A stretch of 64,000 bases of DNA from Bathynomus jamesi (taxonomy: Eukaryota > Arthropoda > Malacostraca > Isopoda > Cirolanidae). The notes under the pieces are model-generated. The model did no database searches and was not told the DNA's origin. It saw only the letters and a list, made by a program, of their open reading frames with translations. Location: assembly GCA_023014485.1 (NCBI GenBank), contig JAJOZX010001726.1, forward strand, positions 62,001-126,000, read 5' to 3'. Below are positions 46,380 through 57,700 of the stretch, in pieces. The position numbers and the translations under genes were made by a program. How positions within the stretch are numbered: the first letter of the stretch is position 1; each line of letters begins with the position of its first letter.

Positions 46380-47095
46380 CCCCATTACCCCCACCCCCTC
46401 CCCCATTACCCCACCCCTCTCCCCCATTTACCCCCACCCTTCCCCCCTTACCCCGAAGGGGGGAAGGGGGCTGGCACCTTGCAAAGGATTTACTTTAATT
46501 TTTTTTTGGTTACATATATATATCTAATATACTATTTCAGAAATGTAACAGTTTTTTTGCGCACACCTACAGGTCGCTACAATTGGTGTAGAACAATGCG
46601 GTTTTCACCATTCGATGCGTCTTTTTATTGTGCAGTGCCAATGCTAAAAAAAAAAATTCCTTAACAAATCCTGCCCCCCCCTTTTAGGGGTACAGTTCTT
46701 CCCATTTCTTCATTTTTAATCATAATTTTGGCACAAAATGGGGGAGGGGTGGGGTAATGGGGGGGGGGGTGGGGTTAATGGGGAAACTCAGAAAAATAGA
46801 TGCGATATATATATATGTAACCAAAAAAAAATTAAAGTAAATCCTTTGCAAGGTGCCAGCCCCCTTCAAAAAAATTAAAGTAAATCCTTTGCAAGGTGCC
46901 AGCCCCCTTCCCCCCTTGGGGGTAATGGGGGAAGGGTGGGGGTAAATGGGGGATGGGGTATTGGGGGAGAGGGGTGGGGTAATGGGGGAGGGGGTGGGGT
47001 TAATGGGGAAACTCAGAAAAAAAATTGGTGGGGTGAATGGGGGAGAGGGGTGGGGTAATGGGGGAGGGGGTGGGGTTAATGGGGAAACTCAGAAA
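46380..47095. repeat. G/C-skewed GGGGTAATGGGGGA tracts
   Basis: CCCCCATTACCCC-type repeats at 46380-46460 and complementary GGGGTAATGGGGG tracts at 46738-46790 and 46915-47085. Period is roughly 16-20 bases. Strand-asymmetric G runs could fold into quadruplexes (inference). Confidence 0.7.
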
Positions 47096-47807
47096 AAAAT
47101 GATAACCAACATCGATTCCGGTCAGGAAGATCATGCTTATCACAACTAATGGAACACTATAACAATATTATTGATGCACTCGAACAATGAAAACTATGAT
47201 TTGGTGGGCCGCAGGGCCCCCAATTACTGTCAGTTCAGTTATTTGGTCAATAAAACTATAGAAATGAACGCAGTCATGAAAATCTTAGGCTTCAAATCCG
47301 AGCTCATTGTATTAAGATTTGTGAAGCTTTAGATTTTCATGGCTGCGTTCTTTTCTGTAGTTTTATTGAATAATTGGTTTGCCAGTAACTGGAAGGCCGC
47401 AGGCACCCCAATTACTGAGGCCAAAGGTGAGAGGAATAGGAATGATATCCAGATAAAGGGCTACTGATGTTCAAAATAAAATACGCCGTAGGCCCACAAT
47501 TCAGCAGAAGCACCGCAGATCTAGCAAAATCGGCGCGTAGCGCCGACCTTTTGCTAGTCGCATCTATTTTTCTGAGTCCCCATTAACCCCACCCCCTCCC
47601 CCATTACCCCACCCCTCCCCCATTTTGTGCCAAAATTATGATTAAAAATGAAGAAATGGGAAGAACGGTACCCCTAAAAGGGGGGGGAAGGATTTATTTA
47701 GGGAATTTTTTTTAGCATGGGCACTGCACAATAAAAAGACGCATCGAGTGGTGAAAACCGCATTGTTCTACACCAATTGTAGCGACCTGTAGGTGTGCGC
47801 AAAAAAA

Positions 47808-47810
<3 letters not shown>

Positions 47811-47850
<40 letters not shown>
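47811..47850. repeat. (TA)n microsatellite
   Basis: TA run directly left of the Penelope-like element; another (50742-50800) follows its right end. Confidence 0.9.
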
Positions 47851-47856
<6 letters not shown>

Positions 47857-48338
47857 CAGGAGAAATCCAATGACAAGGAGGAATGTAAATGCCATGAAAA
47901 GTCTTCTTTAATGCGCAACGTTTCGAGCAATACGCTCATCATCAGGCTAGATAATAACAATATGAAATTAGAATCAATAAATAAATGTGAACAAGACAAA
48001 ATAATTTCTATAAAACCTATTCATTAAAAGCAAATTTTAAAAAGACTAAAAGAAGAGGGTTAAATTCAAAGTTATAAAAATTTACATATAAAATTACAAG
48101 AAATTTAAAAAGCTATTTTTAAATTACATATAGTAAATTTGAAATTAGTACACTGGAATAATTAACACTAATACAATGGAATAATTAACACTACGAACCT
48201 TTCAATGCTGGTTCCGAGGCACGAGTAATTTAAAACAAAACAAAACAGGAAACAAACTATGGGTTGGGCGGTTGGAGAGTTATAAGTTGGGGATGGGGGA
48301 TTATAAAAAATTGGGGGAGGGGAGTTGGGGAGGGGGGA

Positions 48339-48665
48339 TTATAAAAAATTTAGAGGGACAGCTGAGGAATCCACGTTTAGAGAAGGGGTCAATGTTTTAA
48401 TATAAAGAGTTTCCAAAATTCTAAGTGAGTTAGGACAAGAATTACAACCGAGAATTTTAAAATTATCTAAAGTGACATCAGTTTTACATTTAATACTATG
48501 TTCCCGAATACTAGAGGCTTCTTTTTTATTTAAAATTTTACCTGTTCGGCAACTTATTCCCATATGCGAATAAAATCTAGCCCTGAGGGAGCGCACGGTG
48601 CTGCCAATATAAGTACCAAGGAGACACCTTGGGCAGGTAAATAAATATACAACACCGCTACGCAA
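48339..48665 (-). pseudogene. Penelope GIY-YIG endonuclease, inverted partial copy
   Basis: Reads GVVYLFTCPRCLLGTYIGST, VRSLRARFYSHMG, SIREHSIKCKTDVTL and ends PSLNVDSSAVPLNFL. The YIG and downstream Arg are kept. No reverse transcriptase is attached on this side, so it is a truncated arm copy and not a gene. It differs from the right copy by Thr for Ser in ILETLYIK. Confidence 0.82.
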
Positions 48666-48734
48666 CGAATCAGGAGTTCGATCCTTCGCTGATTAAAGTC
48701 TTTAAAGATAATAAAAAACGATACTTACGCTCAG

Positions 48735-49559
48735 TTGTTCGTATCTGGTTCTGATCTTGCTCAATTATACTGTTTGCCTAAAATCCATAAAGTTGGAACA
48801 CCTCTCCGTCCTATTTTAGCTTCGTATAACTTACCTACCTTTCAATTGGCAAAATTTGTTGTTGGTCTCCTGTCACCTTTTGCGAAAAATGCTTATACTA
48901 TAAATAACTCTTATGAATTTCAAAAAGATCTTCTTAGTGAGAATTTCGATTCAAAAAAGTTTTTTGTCAGTTTTGATGTAAAGTCGCTTTTCACGAATGT
49001 ACCTGTATCAGAAACTATTGCCATTATTTTAGATAGTGTTTTTAGCTCTGTTGATAGTTTTCATGGTTTTTCATGGTCTTATTTTAAGGAACTTTTAGAA
49101 TTGGTTTTTAAGCAATGTTATTTTACTTTCAATAATAAGGTTTACCAACAAATTGATGGTGTTGGGATGGGATCACCCGTCGGACCTTTATCAGCTGATT
49201 TTTTTATGACTCATTTAGAAAGTGTAATTTTTAGACAATCTCCCACCCATTGTAAACCAATTTTCTATCGACGCTTCGTTGATGACTCGATAGCTGTTTT
49301 TGATAACGCTGTACAAGCGCAACAATTTTTTAACTTCTTAAATTCTCTGCACCCCAATATAACTTATACAATGGAAACTGAGAAAAATGGCTCCCTTCCC
49401 TTTTTAGATCTTTTAATTTCGAAAAAAGGTGATTCTATTACTACATCAGTTTACAGGAAACCCACTTTTACTGGTTTGGGCATGAATTTCTTTAGTTTTA
49501 CTGATTTTAACTATAAGATGTCGTGTATTAAACTCTCTTGTTCAGAGGATATAATTTGA
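48735..49559 (+). pseudogene. Penelope reverse transcriptase, 5'-truncated
   Basis: Reads LAQLYCLPKIHKVGTPLRPI, FVSFDVKSLFTNVPVSETIA, GVGMGSPVGPLSADFFMTHL, RRFVDDSIAVF (catalytic aspartates at about 49281-49286) and LPFLDLLISKKGDS, typical Penelope reverse transcriptase blocks in order. The N-terminal third is missing: sequence from 48692 joins directly to the inverted arm. A stop at 49557-49559 and frame changes between there and 49833 separate it from the endonuclease. Confidence 0.87.
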
Positions 49560-49832
49560 CCTCTAGTTTTACCTTACTTAACGATGAATTTAATAATTTA
49601 AGATCATATTTTACCAAGAATAGTTTTCCTGTTCAATATGTAGATAACTAATAAGATCTTTCTTAAATAATGTTTATAGCCCTCAACTTCCCTGTATTTC
49701 AGTGCCGAAAGATATAAAATATTTCTTGGTACCTGAAATGGGTCCCATGAATAAAGAATTTAAACTTAAATTTACAAAGTTCTTAAGAAAATTTTTTATC
49801 ATACTGATTTTCGCATTATATTTATTAACAAA

Positions 49833-50207
49833 ATGTCTTTAGGTAGCTTTTTCTCAGCGAAGGATCGAACTCCTGATTCGTTGCGTAGCGGTGTTGTATA
49901 TTTATTTACCTGCCCAAGATGTCTCCTTGGTACTTATATTGGCAGCACCGTGCGCTCCCTCAGGGCTAGATTTTATTCGCATATGGGAATAAGTTGCCGA
50001 ACAGGTAAAATTTTAAATAAAAAAGAAGCCTCTAGTATTCGGGAACATAGTATTAAATGTAAAACTGATGTCACTTTAGATAATTTTAAAATTCTCGGTT
50101 GTAATTCTTGTCCTAACTCACTTAGAATTTTGGAATCTCTTTATATTAAAACATTGACCCCTTCTCTAAACGTGGATTCCTCAGCTGTCCCTCTAAATTT
50201 TTTATAA
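49833..50207 (+). pseudogene. Penelope GIY-YIG endonuclease domain
   Basis: MSLGSFFSAKDRTPDSLRSG leads into GVVYLFTCPRCLLGTYIGST and the rest of a GIY-YIG nuclease with CPRC and HSIKC/NSCPN possible zinc ligands, ending at 50205-50207. In a full element it forms the C-terminus of the same polyprotein as the reverse transcriptase and makes the target nick. Here it is out of frame with it. Confidence 0.85.
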
Positions 50208-50738
50208 TCCCCCCTCCCCAACTCCCCTCCCCCTCCCCCCTTCCCCAATTTGTTATAATCCCCCATCCCCAACTTATAACTCTCCAACCGCCCAACCCAT
50301 AGTTTGTTTCCTGTTTTGTTTTGTTTTAAATTACTCGTGCCTCGGAACCAGCATTGAAAGGTTCGTAGTGTTAATTATTCCATTGTATTAGTGTTAATTA
50401 TTCCAGTGTACTAATTTCAAATTTACTATATGTAATTTAAAAATAGCTTTTTAAATTTCTTGTAATTTTATATGTAAATTTTTATAACTTTGAATTTAAC
50501 CCTCTTCTTTTAGTCTTTTTAAAATTTGCTTTTAATGAATAGGTTTTATAGAAATTATTTTGTCTTGTTCACATTTATTTATTGATTCTAATTTCATATT
50601 GTTATTATCTAGCCTGATGATGAGCGTATTGCTCGAAACGTTGCGCATTAAAGAAGACTTTTCATGGCATTTACATTCCTCCTTGTCATTGGATTCCTCC
50701 TAAATATTAAATTGAAGCTTTGTAGAAGCAACCCGCAT

Positions 50739-50741
<3 letters not shown>

Positions 50742-50798
<57 letters not shown>
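50742..50798. repeat. (TA)n microsatellite
   Basis: About 57 bases of TA between the Penelope-like element and the SINE palindrome. Confidence 0.95.
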
Positions 50799-50802
<4 letters not shown>

Positions 50803-50875
50803 GTAAAGAACGACGCTTTGTATAGGAGAATTATCCGCGCAAGATGAGAGCGAAAGAACGAAACAAATGAAAAAT

Positions 50876-50952
50876 GAGGTACCCACCCGGGAATCGAACC
50901 CGGGATCTTCCGATTGCCGGTCAGATATGATAACCACTACACCACAGGCCTC
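50876..50952 (-). repeat. tRNA-like sequence, left arm
   Basis: 77 nt: GAGGCCTGTGGTGTAGTGGT with B box GGTTCGATTCC; anticodon-position loop CCGGCAA (GGC, C33). Acceptor pairing is limited to GAGG/CCTC. Same head as at 34890-34965. Confidence 0.7.
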
Positions 50953-51024
50953 ACCGAAACAAATGGCGTAATTCCTCTACATACGCGCAGAAACCAATGC
51001 CCCAAAGGGCCCCAAAGGGCCCCA

Positions 51025-51101
51025 AAGGCCTGTGGTGTAGTGGTTATCATATCTGACCGGCAATCGGAAGATCCCGGGTTCGATTCCCGGGTGGGTACCT
51101 C
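51025..51101 (+). repeat. tRNA-like sequence, right arm
   Basis: Inverted twin of 50876-50952 with identical tRNA-like core; its first bases read AAGGCC rather than GAGGCC. Confidence 0.7.
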
Positions 51102-51199
51102 ATTTTTTCATTTGTTTCGTTCTTTCGCTCTCATCTTGCGCGGATAATTCTCCTATACAAAGCGTCGTTCTTTACGTTAATTATACTGCGTGTTTGCAG

Positions 51200-51243
<44 letters not shown>

Positions 51244-51275
51244 CCTTCATTTCTGAAATAGTATATTAGATATAT

Positions 51276-53451
51276 CACTGGTCGACAAAATCGAACTTTT
51301 TATTTGTCACATGAACAAAAATGGGTGGATCTTATAGGTTTTTTACCGTTGAGTTCAAAAATGGCCTCAAAATTTTTGTATCACCCACCAATATTGAGTG
51401 AATCGAAAATGAAATTTTGACTAATTTATAGGCGTAATAGCAATATCAAAGTAGAAAATGCATATTGAATTCACCTAAAATGTGGCTACTGATGATTTAA
51501 GCTTGTATTTCGCCTCTGGGCCATCCCTTGACAATGTCCAGCAGTAGTCATCCAACGTGCTGGGGCTCCACTTGCCCTGGTATCGCTTCTCCATCGTGGA
51601 TATTTGTTGATGAAAGCGTTCCCCATGCTCATCACTAACATCGCCTAAGTTTGTTGGGAAGAAGTCGAGATGTGAGTCAAGAAAATGAATTTTCAACGAC
51701 ATGTAGCACCCCACGTCTTTGCAGGCCTTGAGAAGTTCTTCAACAAGTGACTCTTAATTTTCGGCCTTGAAGTTTCCGAGGAAATTTGTGTTCACTACTT
51801 TAAATGCTCTGCAAGCTGCTCCTTCAACTTCACTTAGAGTTTCATCAAACGCGCTGTCTCTCATGATTTCTCTAATTTGCGGGACAAGAAATATCCCTTC
51901 TTTGATTTTGACCTCGCTGATCCACGGAAATTTCTGTTTCAAGTAGAGACCCCCCCCCCCCCCCCTGCCATTTTGATCCATAGCCTTAATAAAATTTTCC
52001 ACTAAACCAAGTTTAATATGTAGTGGTGGCAGATAACTTTTTTGGATTAAGAAGAGGTGAACTGGTGAGATTTTTATGCCCTGGAATGAACGCTTGTTGA
52101 AGTGGCCATTGTTTCTTTGAGTAATGGCTTTCCCGTGCTCTGCTGTCGCATTCACAGAAGAAACAACAGAATTTCGTATAACCCATTTGTAAACCAAGAA
52201 GAAGTGCAATCACTTTCAAGTCTCCACAGATATGCCAAGAGTATTAATCATATTGGGTATGTTTCACAAACAGGTGCATATTGTCGTATGATTCCTTCAT
52301 ATGTACGGCATGTGCTAATGGAACTGAAGGGTATTTATTTCCATTGTGGAGTAATACAGTTTTTAAACTCAGCTTCGAGGAATCAATAAATAGGCGCCAT
52401 TCGTTTGGATCATGTTGTTGGCCAAGGGTTTTCATGAGAGGGTAGAAAGTTTCTTTGATGCTTGCGGTAAAAAGATATCTTAGTGCCTTTTTCTTGAAGA
52501 TTCCAACCTTTCAACCTGGAAGCCGAAAGTTCGGATTGATCTTTTTGACAATTTCAGATCACAGACAAGCTCGCTCAGGTCTGCTTGAGATATTAAGTGA
52601 GGCTCTGTCGATGAACAAGATGGTTCAAACATTGGATGAACATCGTCCGTCAGTAAACCATGTTGAGCTTCGTCATTACTATTGTACATCAATTTCATTT
52701 TCATCATCTAAACTCCACGTTTCCGGTGGCCTTGGTACTGGCAAATGTTTATTATGTAAAAGGCTTTATGGCTGATAGTAAATTTGGGTATTGTACCATA
52801 TGTTTAGATTTCGCAGTAATGCCTAGTATATTTGTTAAGCAGAAATAACAATCCGTTAAATGGTCTTTCGGCTCTCTCCATATCATCGGAACACCAAACG
52901 GCATTTGACGAGACCCATTTAGCCAGCCTGTCAGAAGTCTTAAACACGTAATACAGCATATATGAGGTGCCCACGTCTTGTTCTGATCCCCTACCTTGCA
53001 ACCAAAATAAAGTTCGTGTGCTTTTTTGACGAGAGGAGTGAAATTTCGCCCTTGAAATTTAAGTGTTAACTATCTGCACACATAACAGAAACAGTTTGGA
53101 TGGTTGACACACTTGCGTGGCATTCTGTCATGAAACAATACGAACGCACTGACAAAAAATGATTAAGGAAAATCACGAATAAAATGCACGATGTTCACTG
53201 AGTGAAATCAAATACGTAACTGACAAATGAAAGTCAACAGTGACGTGGCAACTTATAAGCAGAGGAAGAGGAAGGGGCAGACCCCGCCCCCTTCCAATTC
53301 TCACTCAAATCCTAAGTAATGTAAATTCGTGTGTCACTCTAAAACTGCGGGTGATAGAAAAATTCTGTTTTCATTTTCGTAATCAACGTAAAAAATTACA
53401 CACAATTCAAGTAAAAATATCTCTGTGACAAAAACTTTGTTGACCAGTGAA
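51276..53451 (-). mobile_element. Family A element A-5, both ends present
   Basis: Ends CACTGGTCGACAAAATCGAA (51276) and, as complement, CACTGGTCAACAAAGTTTTT (to 53451) define the family A terminus. TTTGTCAC follows at similar depth inside each end. It lies in front of LINE-alpha linker sequence (53480 onward). A target duplication is not evident (left flank ATATAT, right flank AATTAT). Confidence 0.75.
51475..53123 (-). pseudogene. Family A putative transposase, copy A-5
   Basis: ATG 53123 starts MPRKCVNHPNCFCYVC. Later blocks are HKTWAPHICCITCL-like and CYFCL in the Cys-rich N-terminus, LSELVCDLKLSKRS, LFIDSSKLSLKTVLLHNGN (52435-52244), a KVIALLLGLQMGYTKFCCFF with ECDSRARESHY block (52219-52013), LPPLHIKLGLVENFIKAMDQ, EGIFLVPQIREIM and MSLKIHFLDSHLDFFPTNLG with SDEHGERFHQQISTMEKRYQ to a stop at 51475. 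A poly-C/G tract (51952-51966) has expanded to a Gly run. CGDLK is altered to CGDMK-like (upstream TCTGGA). Breaks near 53070, 52470, 52240, 52010 and 51720. Confidence 0.78.
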
Positions 53452-53479
53452 TTATCAGATGAAGCACCGTCTTCATTTT

Positions 53480-53806
53480 TCAAAGGTCTGATAGTCGTGT
53501 GATTTTTCGACTTCCTTTTTGCAAAATTATAGAAGTACTTTGATTTAACCTTTGTCGCTTCTATAGCGTCGTCTTCTTTTTCTGTATGCTTCTCAATTAG
53601 TTTCTGTATAACGCAATCTACTGCAGTTTATCATTTAAAATTTTTCTGATGTTGTCTTTGCAGTTACTTAATTTTGCAGCCACTCTTTTTCTCTTTCGGA
53701 ACAATGACCTCTTTTGTCTCTCGAACCTGCTTCTCTTTCCTCTTTGTTGTATTTGTGGGACATATCTTTCCACAACTTCCAGCGTCTTCTCCTCTAAGGT
53801 CATTAG
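53480..53806 (-). pseudogene. LINE-alpha linker fragment
   Basis: Reads TLEEKTLEVVERYVPQIQQR, GKRSRFERQKRSLFRKRKRV and, further down in another frame, AIEATKVKSKYFYNFAKRKS, the basic linker between endonuclease and reverse transcriptase of LINE-alpha. At 53783-53830 the sequence folds back on itself (TCCAGCGTCTTCTCCTCTAA and complement). Confidence 0.75.
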
Positions 53807-53859
53807 AGGAGAAGACGCTGGAAAGAGAAAGAGTTGGTTTAGACAACAAGAAAAATGAT

Positions 53860-54348
53860 AATTTTCCTGCCTGACAAGAACGGAAAAATAATTTAGAGAC
53901 CGGTTAATAGCTTTATATAATTATCATATGTCACATTGACGATTAATCATTTATAAACGACCTCTTGTTCAAAATTTTAATCATTGTCATTCGATTAAAA
54001 TTTAAATTAATGTTCATAAAGTGTTAATAAATTGATCTGAATTGGACACGAATGATAACTATTTTTTTTTTTCTTTATTTTAGAGCTACTGTACGTTATA
54101 TATATTTCGTTTGGCTTTCCTTTTGAACCATTGTATTACTTATTGTATTCCTGAGGTGGGTAGTTTGTTTTGTATTTTAATGAAGTTACATATTTAATGT
54201 ACAATGAGAATTAGGGTGTTCGTAGTAAAAAATGTTTCTACAATACACTTCAATACATAATTAGGTTGCACGCATGCGCGTGAGAAGATTTTCAGTCTTC
54301 ATTCCCCTTACCATAAACCTTACTCAAACGCGTTGCCGTATGGACGCT
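53860..54348. other. No gene seen
   Basis: A/T-rich spacer without coding pattern or clear repeats before element B3. Confidence 0.45.
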
Positions 54349-54730
54349 AAGGTAGGTTGATTTTGGAACTGTGATCTTGGACTAGTCTAGATAGAAAGGT
54401 ATTAATGTATAAAAAACGTTGCACCAACTCATATTTGTGAAAATGATTGTATTTTTTGAGGATTGTTAATTATTTTTAAGTTGTAAAATTGCCGAATTTT
54501 ACGCGTAAATTCGCGCAATGTAAACAAACAAAATATCGGACCTTATTTCATCAAAATAATCAATTAAAATTCGGCTTTTTTAACAAAACGATGCTTGAAA
54601 CTTATTGTACAGTAAATGCATTATAGATGTTTATTAGTGTATTATTTGGTATTTTTTAATGATATTTACCTATAAAATGTGTATTAAATTAAGTTATTTT
54701 ATGATGCGTTCATTTAATTGTGTTTATTTT

Positions 54731-54733
54731 CAG
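54731..54733 (+). other. Putative 3' splice site before B3 start codon
   Basis: TGTTTATTTTCAG precedes the ATG at 54747 by 13 bases, in the same position as in B1 and B2. Confidence 0.5.
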
Positions 54734-54746
54734 ATATTTCATAAAA

Positions 54747-57700
54747 ATGGGTAAAAAACGGAAGTCTGCAGTGTTAACTCGAAGTGATAGTGCCAAAAAA
54801 TTCAGTGGCCAGCCTTCCCCTTTGGATAAAACAGAGCCTCCTACCCTCCGCCAAGTTATTCAGTACAGTTATTTCCTCCAAAACAGCCACCCGGACTTGA
54901 AAGACTATGATATTGCTAAAATGATAGCAAAGGATGTGATTGAGATCTGGCAGGCAGTGAACCCGCGGCTGCCCCTGTATGAGGAATATTATGTAGTGAA
55001 ATTGGTGGATAAAGTGTGCTTCAAGAAAGCAAAAGAGATAAACAGGAAATCTCTTTCTACAGAACAGGCGCAGAATCTGGAGGAAAAGCTGGATAAACTT
55101 TTTGACATTTCTGCTTGCACTTGTAAGCTACCTGTTCGTTCCTGTGATGACAATGCTGTGAAATGCAAGAAAGAAAATTGTCAAACACAGCACATAATCT
55201 GCACTTGTCCTCCCAGTAAGAAGGTAATGCTATTATTTTTTTAACTTTTAACTGGCCTAACTTAGTGCGATTAGGTGCCTTTTAAATGGAAGGAAATTCA
55301 ATGCTTGTAATTGAAAAATATCTGCATTTTCCTCCTGTAATCCCCTCCCCCCCCCCCCCCCCCCCCCGGTAATAGAAATTACTAATCAATTTTTTTTCAG
55401 GATTTTATCTCATTTTAGATCCGCTATTTAATATACTTTAATATTTCAGGTTCCAGTAGAGGAGAGGGAATACTTGAGAGATGAGAGGGCCAAAATAGGA
55501 CCCAAGGGCTCTTTCCAGCTGGGATCTGTGGATAAAGCTGCTGTGAAGAGAGACCAGAGGGCTGCAGCTGAAGCAGAAAGATTACAGAGCCAGATTCAAT
55601 AGCAGCAGGAAGTGGATTTGGCCACTTTTACCTCCACACCTTCACAAGATATTTCTCTTGAATCCAGCTCAGGAGAATCAGGAGAGGTAATATATTTTTT
55701 TTCTTATATCTTATCCCATTTTTACCCAAATTTATCCCCTACTTTTTGTCCCTATTTCCCCCCTTTTTTCCCCCATTTTCGCTTTAGTAATTTATTCTTT
55801 TTTCCGCCCAGTTTCGTCGATTTTTACCCATATTTTTCCCTACTTTTTCCCTTATTTTCCCCCATTTTCGCTTTAGTAATTTATTTTTTATTTTCATTTC
55901 AGCCATCTGGTGGTGAAGCTGAAGAGTTCAAACCAAGGAGGCACCCAAGTGGAGGTTACAGCTTTTTGAAAACCCCCAGATATGCCATGGAACTGATCAG
56001 GGGTGATGTTTCTTCCAATCTTGGGGCAAGTCTTGCTAATGCCTTCCTCCTGGACTTACAAGCTATGGACCTACTTAAGCCTGGCCTTGATGTGAAACAG
56101 ATAATAGTTGATAAATCGAAAATGGACAGGGAAAAAGCTAGAATGAAAGTGAAAAGTGATGAAAAGCACAATGAGGGTCTGGAAAAGTTAATCTGTATTG
56201 GGGTTGATGGGAAAGTTGACAAGGACACTTTGCTGTACAGAGAAGTTAAGGATGAAAATGGGGAGACTAAGCTGAAGAAAGGAAAGGGACAAGAGCACCA
56301 TTTGACTTTCACAAAGGAGCCGGGAACTGAAAGCGGAACATATCTTACTCACAGAGTCATCCCAATTAAAGGTGCGACTGGAGTTGTTCTTGGTGAAGAA
56401 GTTGCTAGTGTCTTAGAGGAGTTTAACAGTGTTCATACCCAGAAAGCTGTCCTCCTTGACAACACAAATACAAACACTGGCTGGGAGGGAGGACTTGTAA
56501 CAGCTCTGGAAAATAAAATTGAGCGGAAATTGCACACCATTGGCTGTTCACTCCATCAGAATGAGCTTCCTGTCAGAGCTGTTTTCAAGCATCTTGATGG
56601 CAGTACCAAAAGTCCCACTGCTTTCACTGGTCCGCTGGGAAAACTCTGTGAAATTGACTACCAAGATCTGCCACAAGTGGAATTCACCAAACTCAGTGGC
56701 CCCCTGGATGACATGGAATTTGCTGAGGAGACACTGAATGATCTCAGTAGCGACCAGAGGCTTCTTTTGGAGTATGTGCTTGGAATTTCCAGGGGCAAAG
56801 TCAACCCAAGATTTGCTGCCTGGAAAATTGGACCATTAAACCATGCAAGATGGTTGACTTTGGCAATTAGATTGATGTGTCTGTGGACCAAAGGTGCTTA
56901 CCCTCCAGAACTACAGATAAGCCTTACCAGGTCATCAAGTTCATTGTGGAAGTGTATGCAGTCAGTTGGTTTGAGATCAAAAGGGACAGCAAGTTCCACA
57001 ATCAGCAGCTGTACATCTTCAACATGATCCAGAGGATCAAGCAGCAGTCTGAAGAAATCCAGGGTGTTGCTTTCAAGAACCTGAAGTACAATGCTTTTGC
57101 CTTGCTGCCCGAGAATGTGCTGTACTCCATGATGAAGTCTGATGACTTGGAAGTGAGAGAAGCTGCTCTCAAGAAAATTCTGTCCATCAGGTAAGCATTT
57201 ATTAATTTTAAAAAAATGTGAAAAAAAAATTTGATTATGAGGATTTATTTAATAAAAAAAAAGGCCCGAGCTCTATAAATCCCCATAATCGAATTTTTTT
57301 TCACATTTTCTTAACCCAATTCCCCCCCTCCCCTCTGATAATGGAAATAATCTTACCTTCTTTCTGAAAAAAAATTCGATTATGGGGATTTATAGAACTC
57401 GGGTTTTTTGGTTTTTTAATTTAAGTTAAATTAAATCAGCAATTCTGAGACTAATAGGGATTAAATCTTAAACTGGAATAAAAAGTAAATAAATTATTAT
57501 TCTTTCAGAAGTGGGAAGCCAGCCAAGAAGAGGCTGAAGAAGATCACAGCCATCAACATTGAAGCTACCCACTGGTCAGAACTAATCAACCTTTCTCAAA
57601 GTGGCATCTGTGAACCTGCTCTCACAGAAGACTTTTCTGACCAGGAGCTTAAGAAGCATTGCTGAATGGCACCAAGCTGGAGCTGCCTGATCTGCCTTCA

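Larger units (their letters stand above)
45895..47565. repeat. Large inverted repeat with about 570-bp arms
   Basis: Left arm 45898-46470 and right arm 46990-47565 are complements through CTAGCAAAA, GATCTGCGGTGCTTC, CGGCGTATTTTATTTTGAAC, CAGTAATTGG units and a short LINE-alpha fragment (left 46260-46370, right 47100-47195). The middle (46380-47090) is filled by CCCCCATTACCCC/GGGGTAATGGGGG tracts and a dispersed repeat. I see no transposase. Confidence 0.8.
47851..50708 (+). mobile_element. Penelope-like element with long inverted arms
   Basis: Arms 47851-48691 and 49855-50708 are inverted copies of about 840-850 bp; each contains the GIY-YIG endonuclease end and 3' region. The unique centre (48692-49854) holds the reverse transcriptase. 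Near-identity of the arms (I saw few differences, for example one residue in the two endonuclease copies) suggests a recent event. Inverted and tandem partial copies are usual for Penelope-like elements. Both outer ends meet (TA)n tracts. Confidence 0.88.
50799..51178. repeat. SINE palindrome, two inverted tRNA-like copies
   Basis: Arms 50799-50952 and 51025-51178 are inverted copies of 154 bp starting AACGTAAAGAACGACGCTTT; the spacer of 72 bp includes GGCCCCAAAGGGCCCC. Each arm ends in a tRNA-like head that faces inward at its 5' end. Flanked by (TA)n on the left and a TA-rich run (51208-51240) to the right. Confidence 0.9.

Noticed and set aside
46946..47149. Gly-rich small protein
   Set aside because: Translation of GGGGTAATGGGGG repeats only.
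50876..51101. Two functional tRNA-Ala(GGC) genes
   Set aside because: The acceptor stem pairs poorly, position 33 is C, and the sequence recurs inside a SINE at 34890-34965.
55224..55902. Intervals in B3 as deletions or insertions by mobile elements
   Set aside because: Both begin GT, end in a pyrimidine tract plus AG and keep the reading frame, so introns are simpler.
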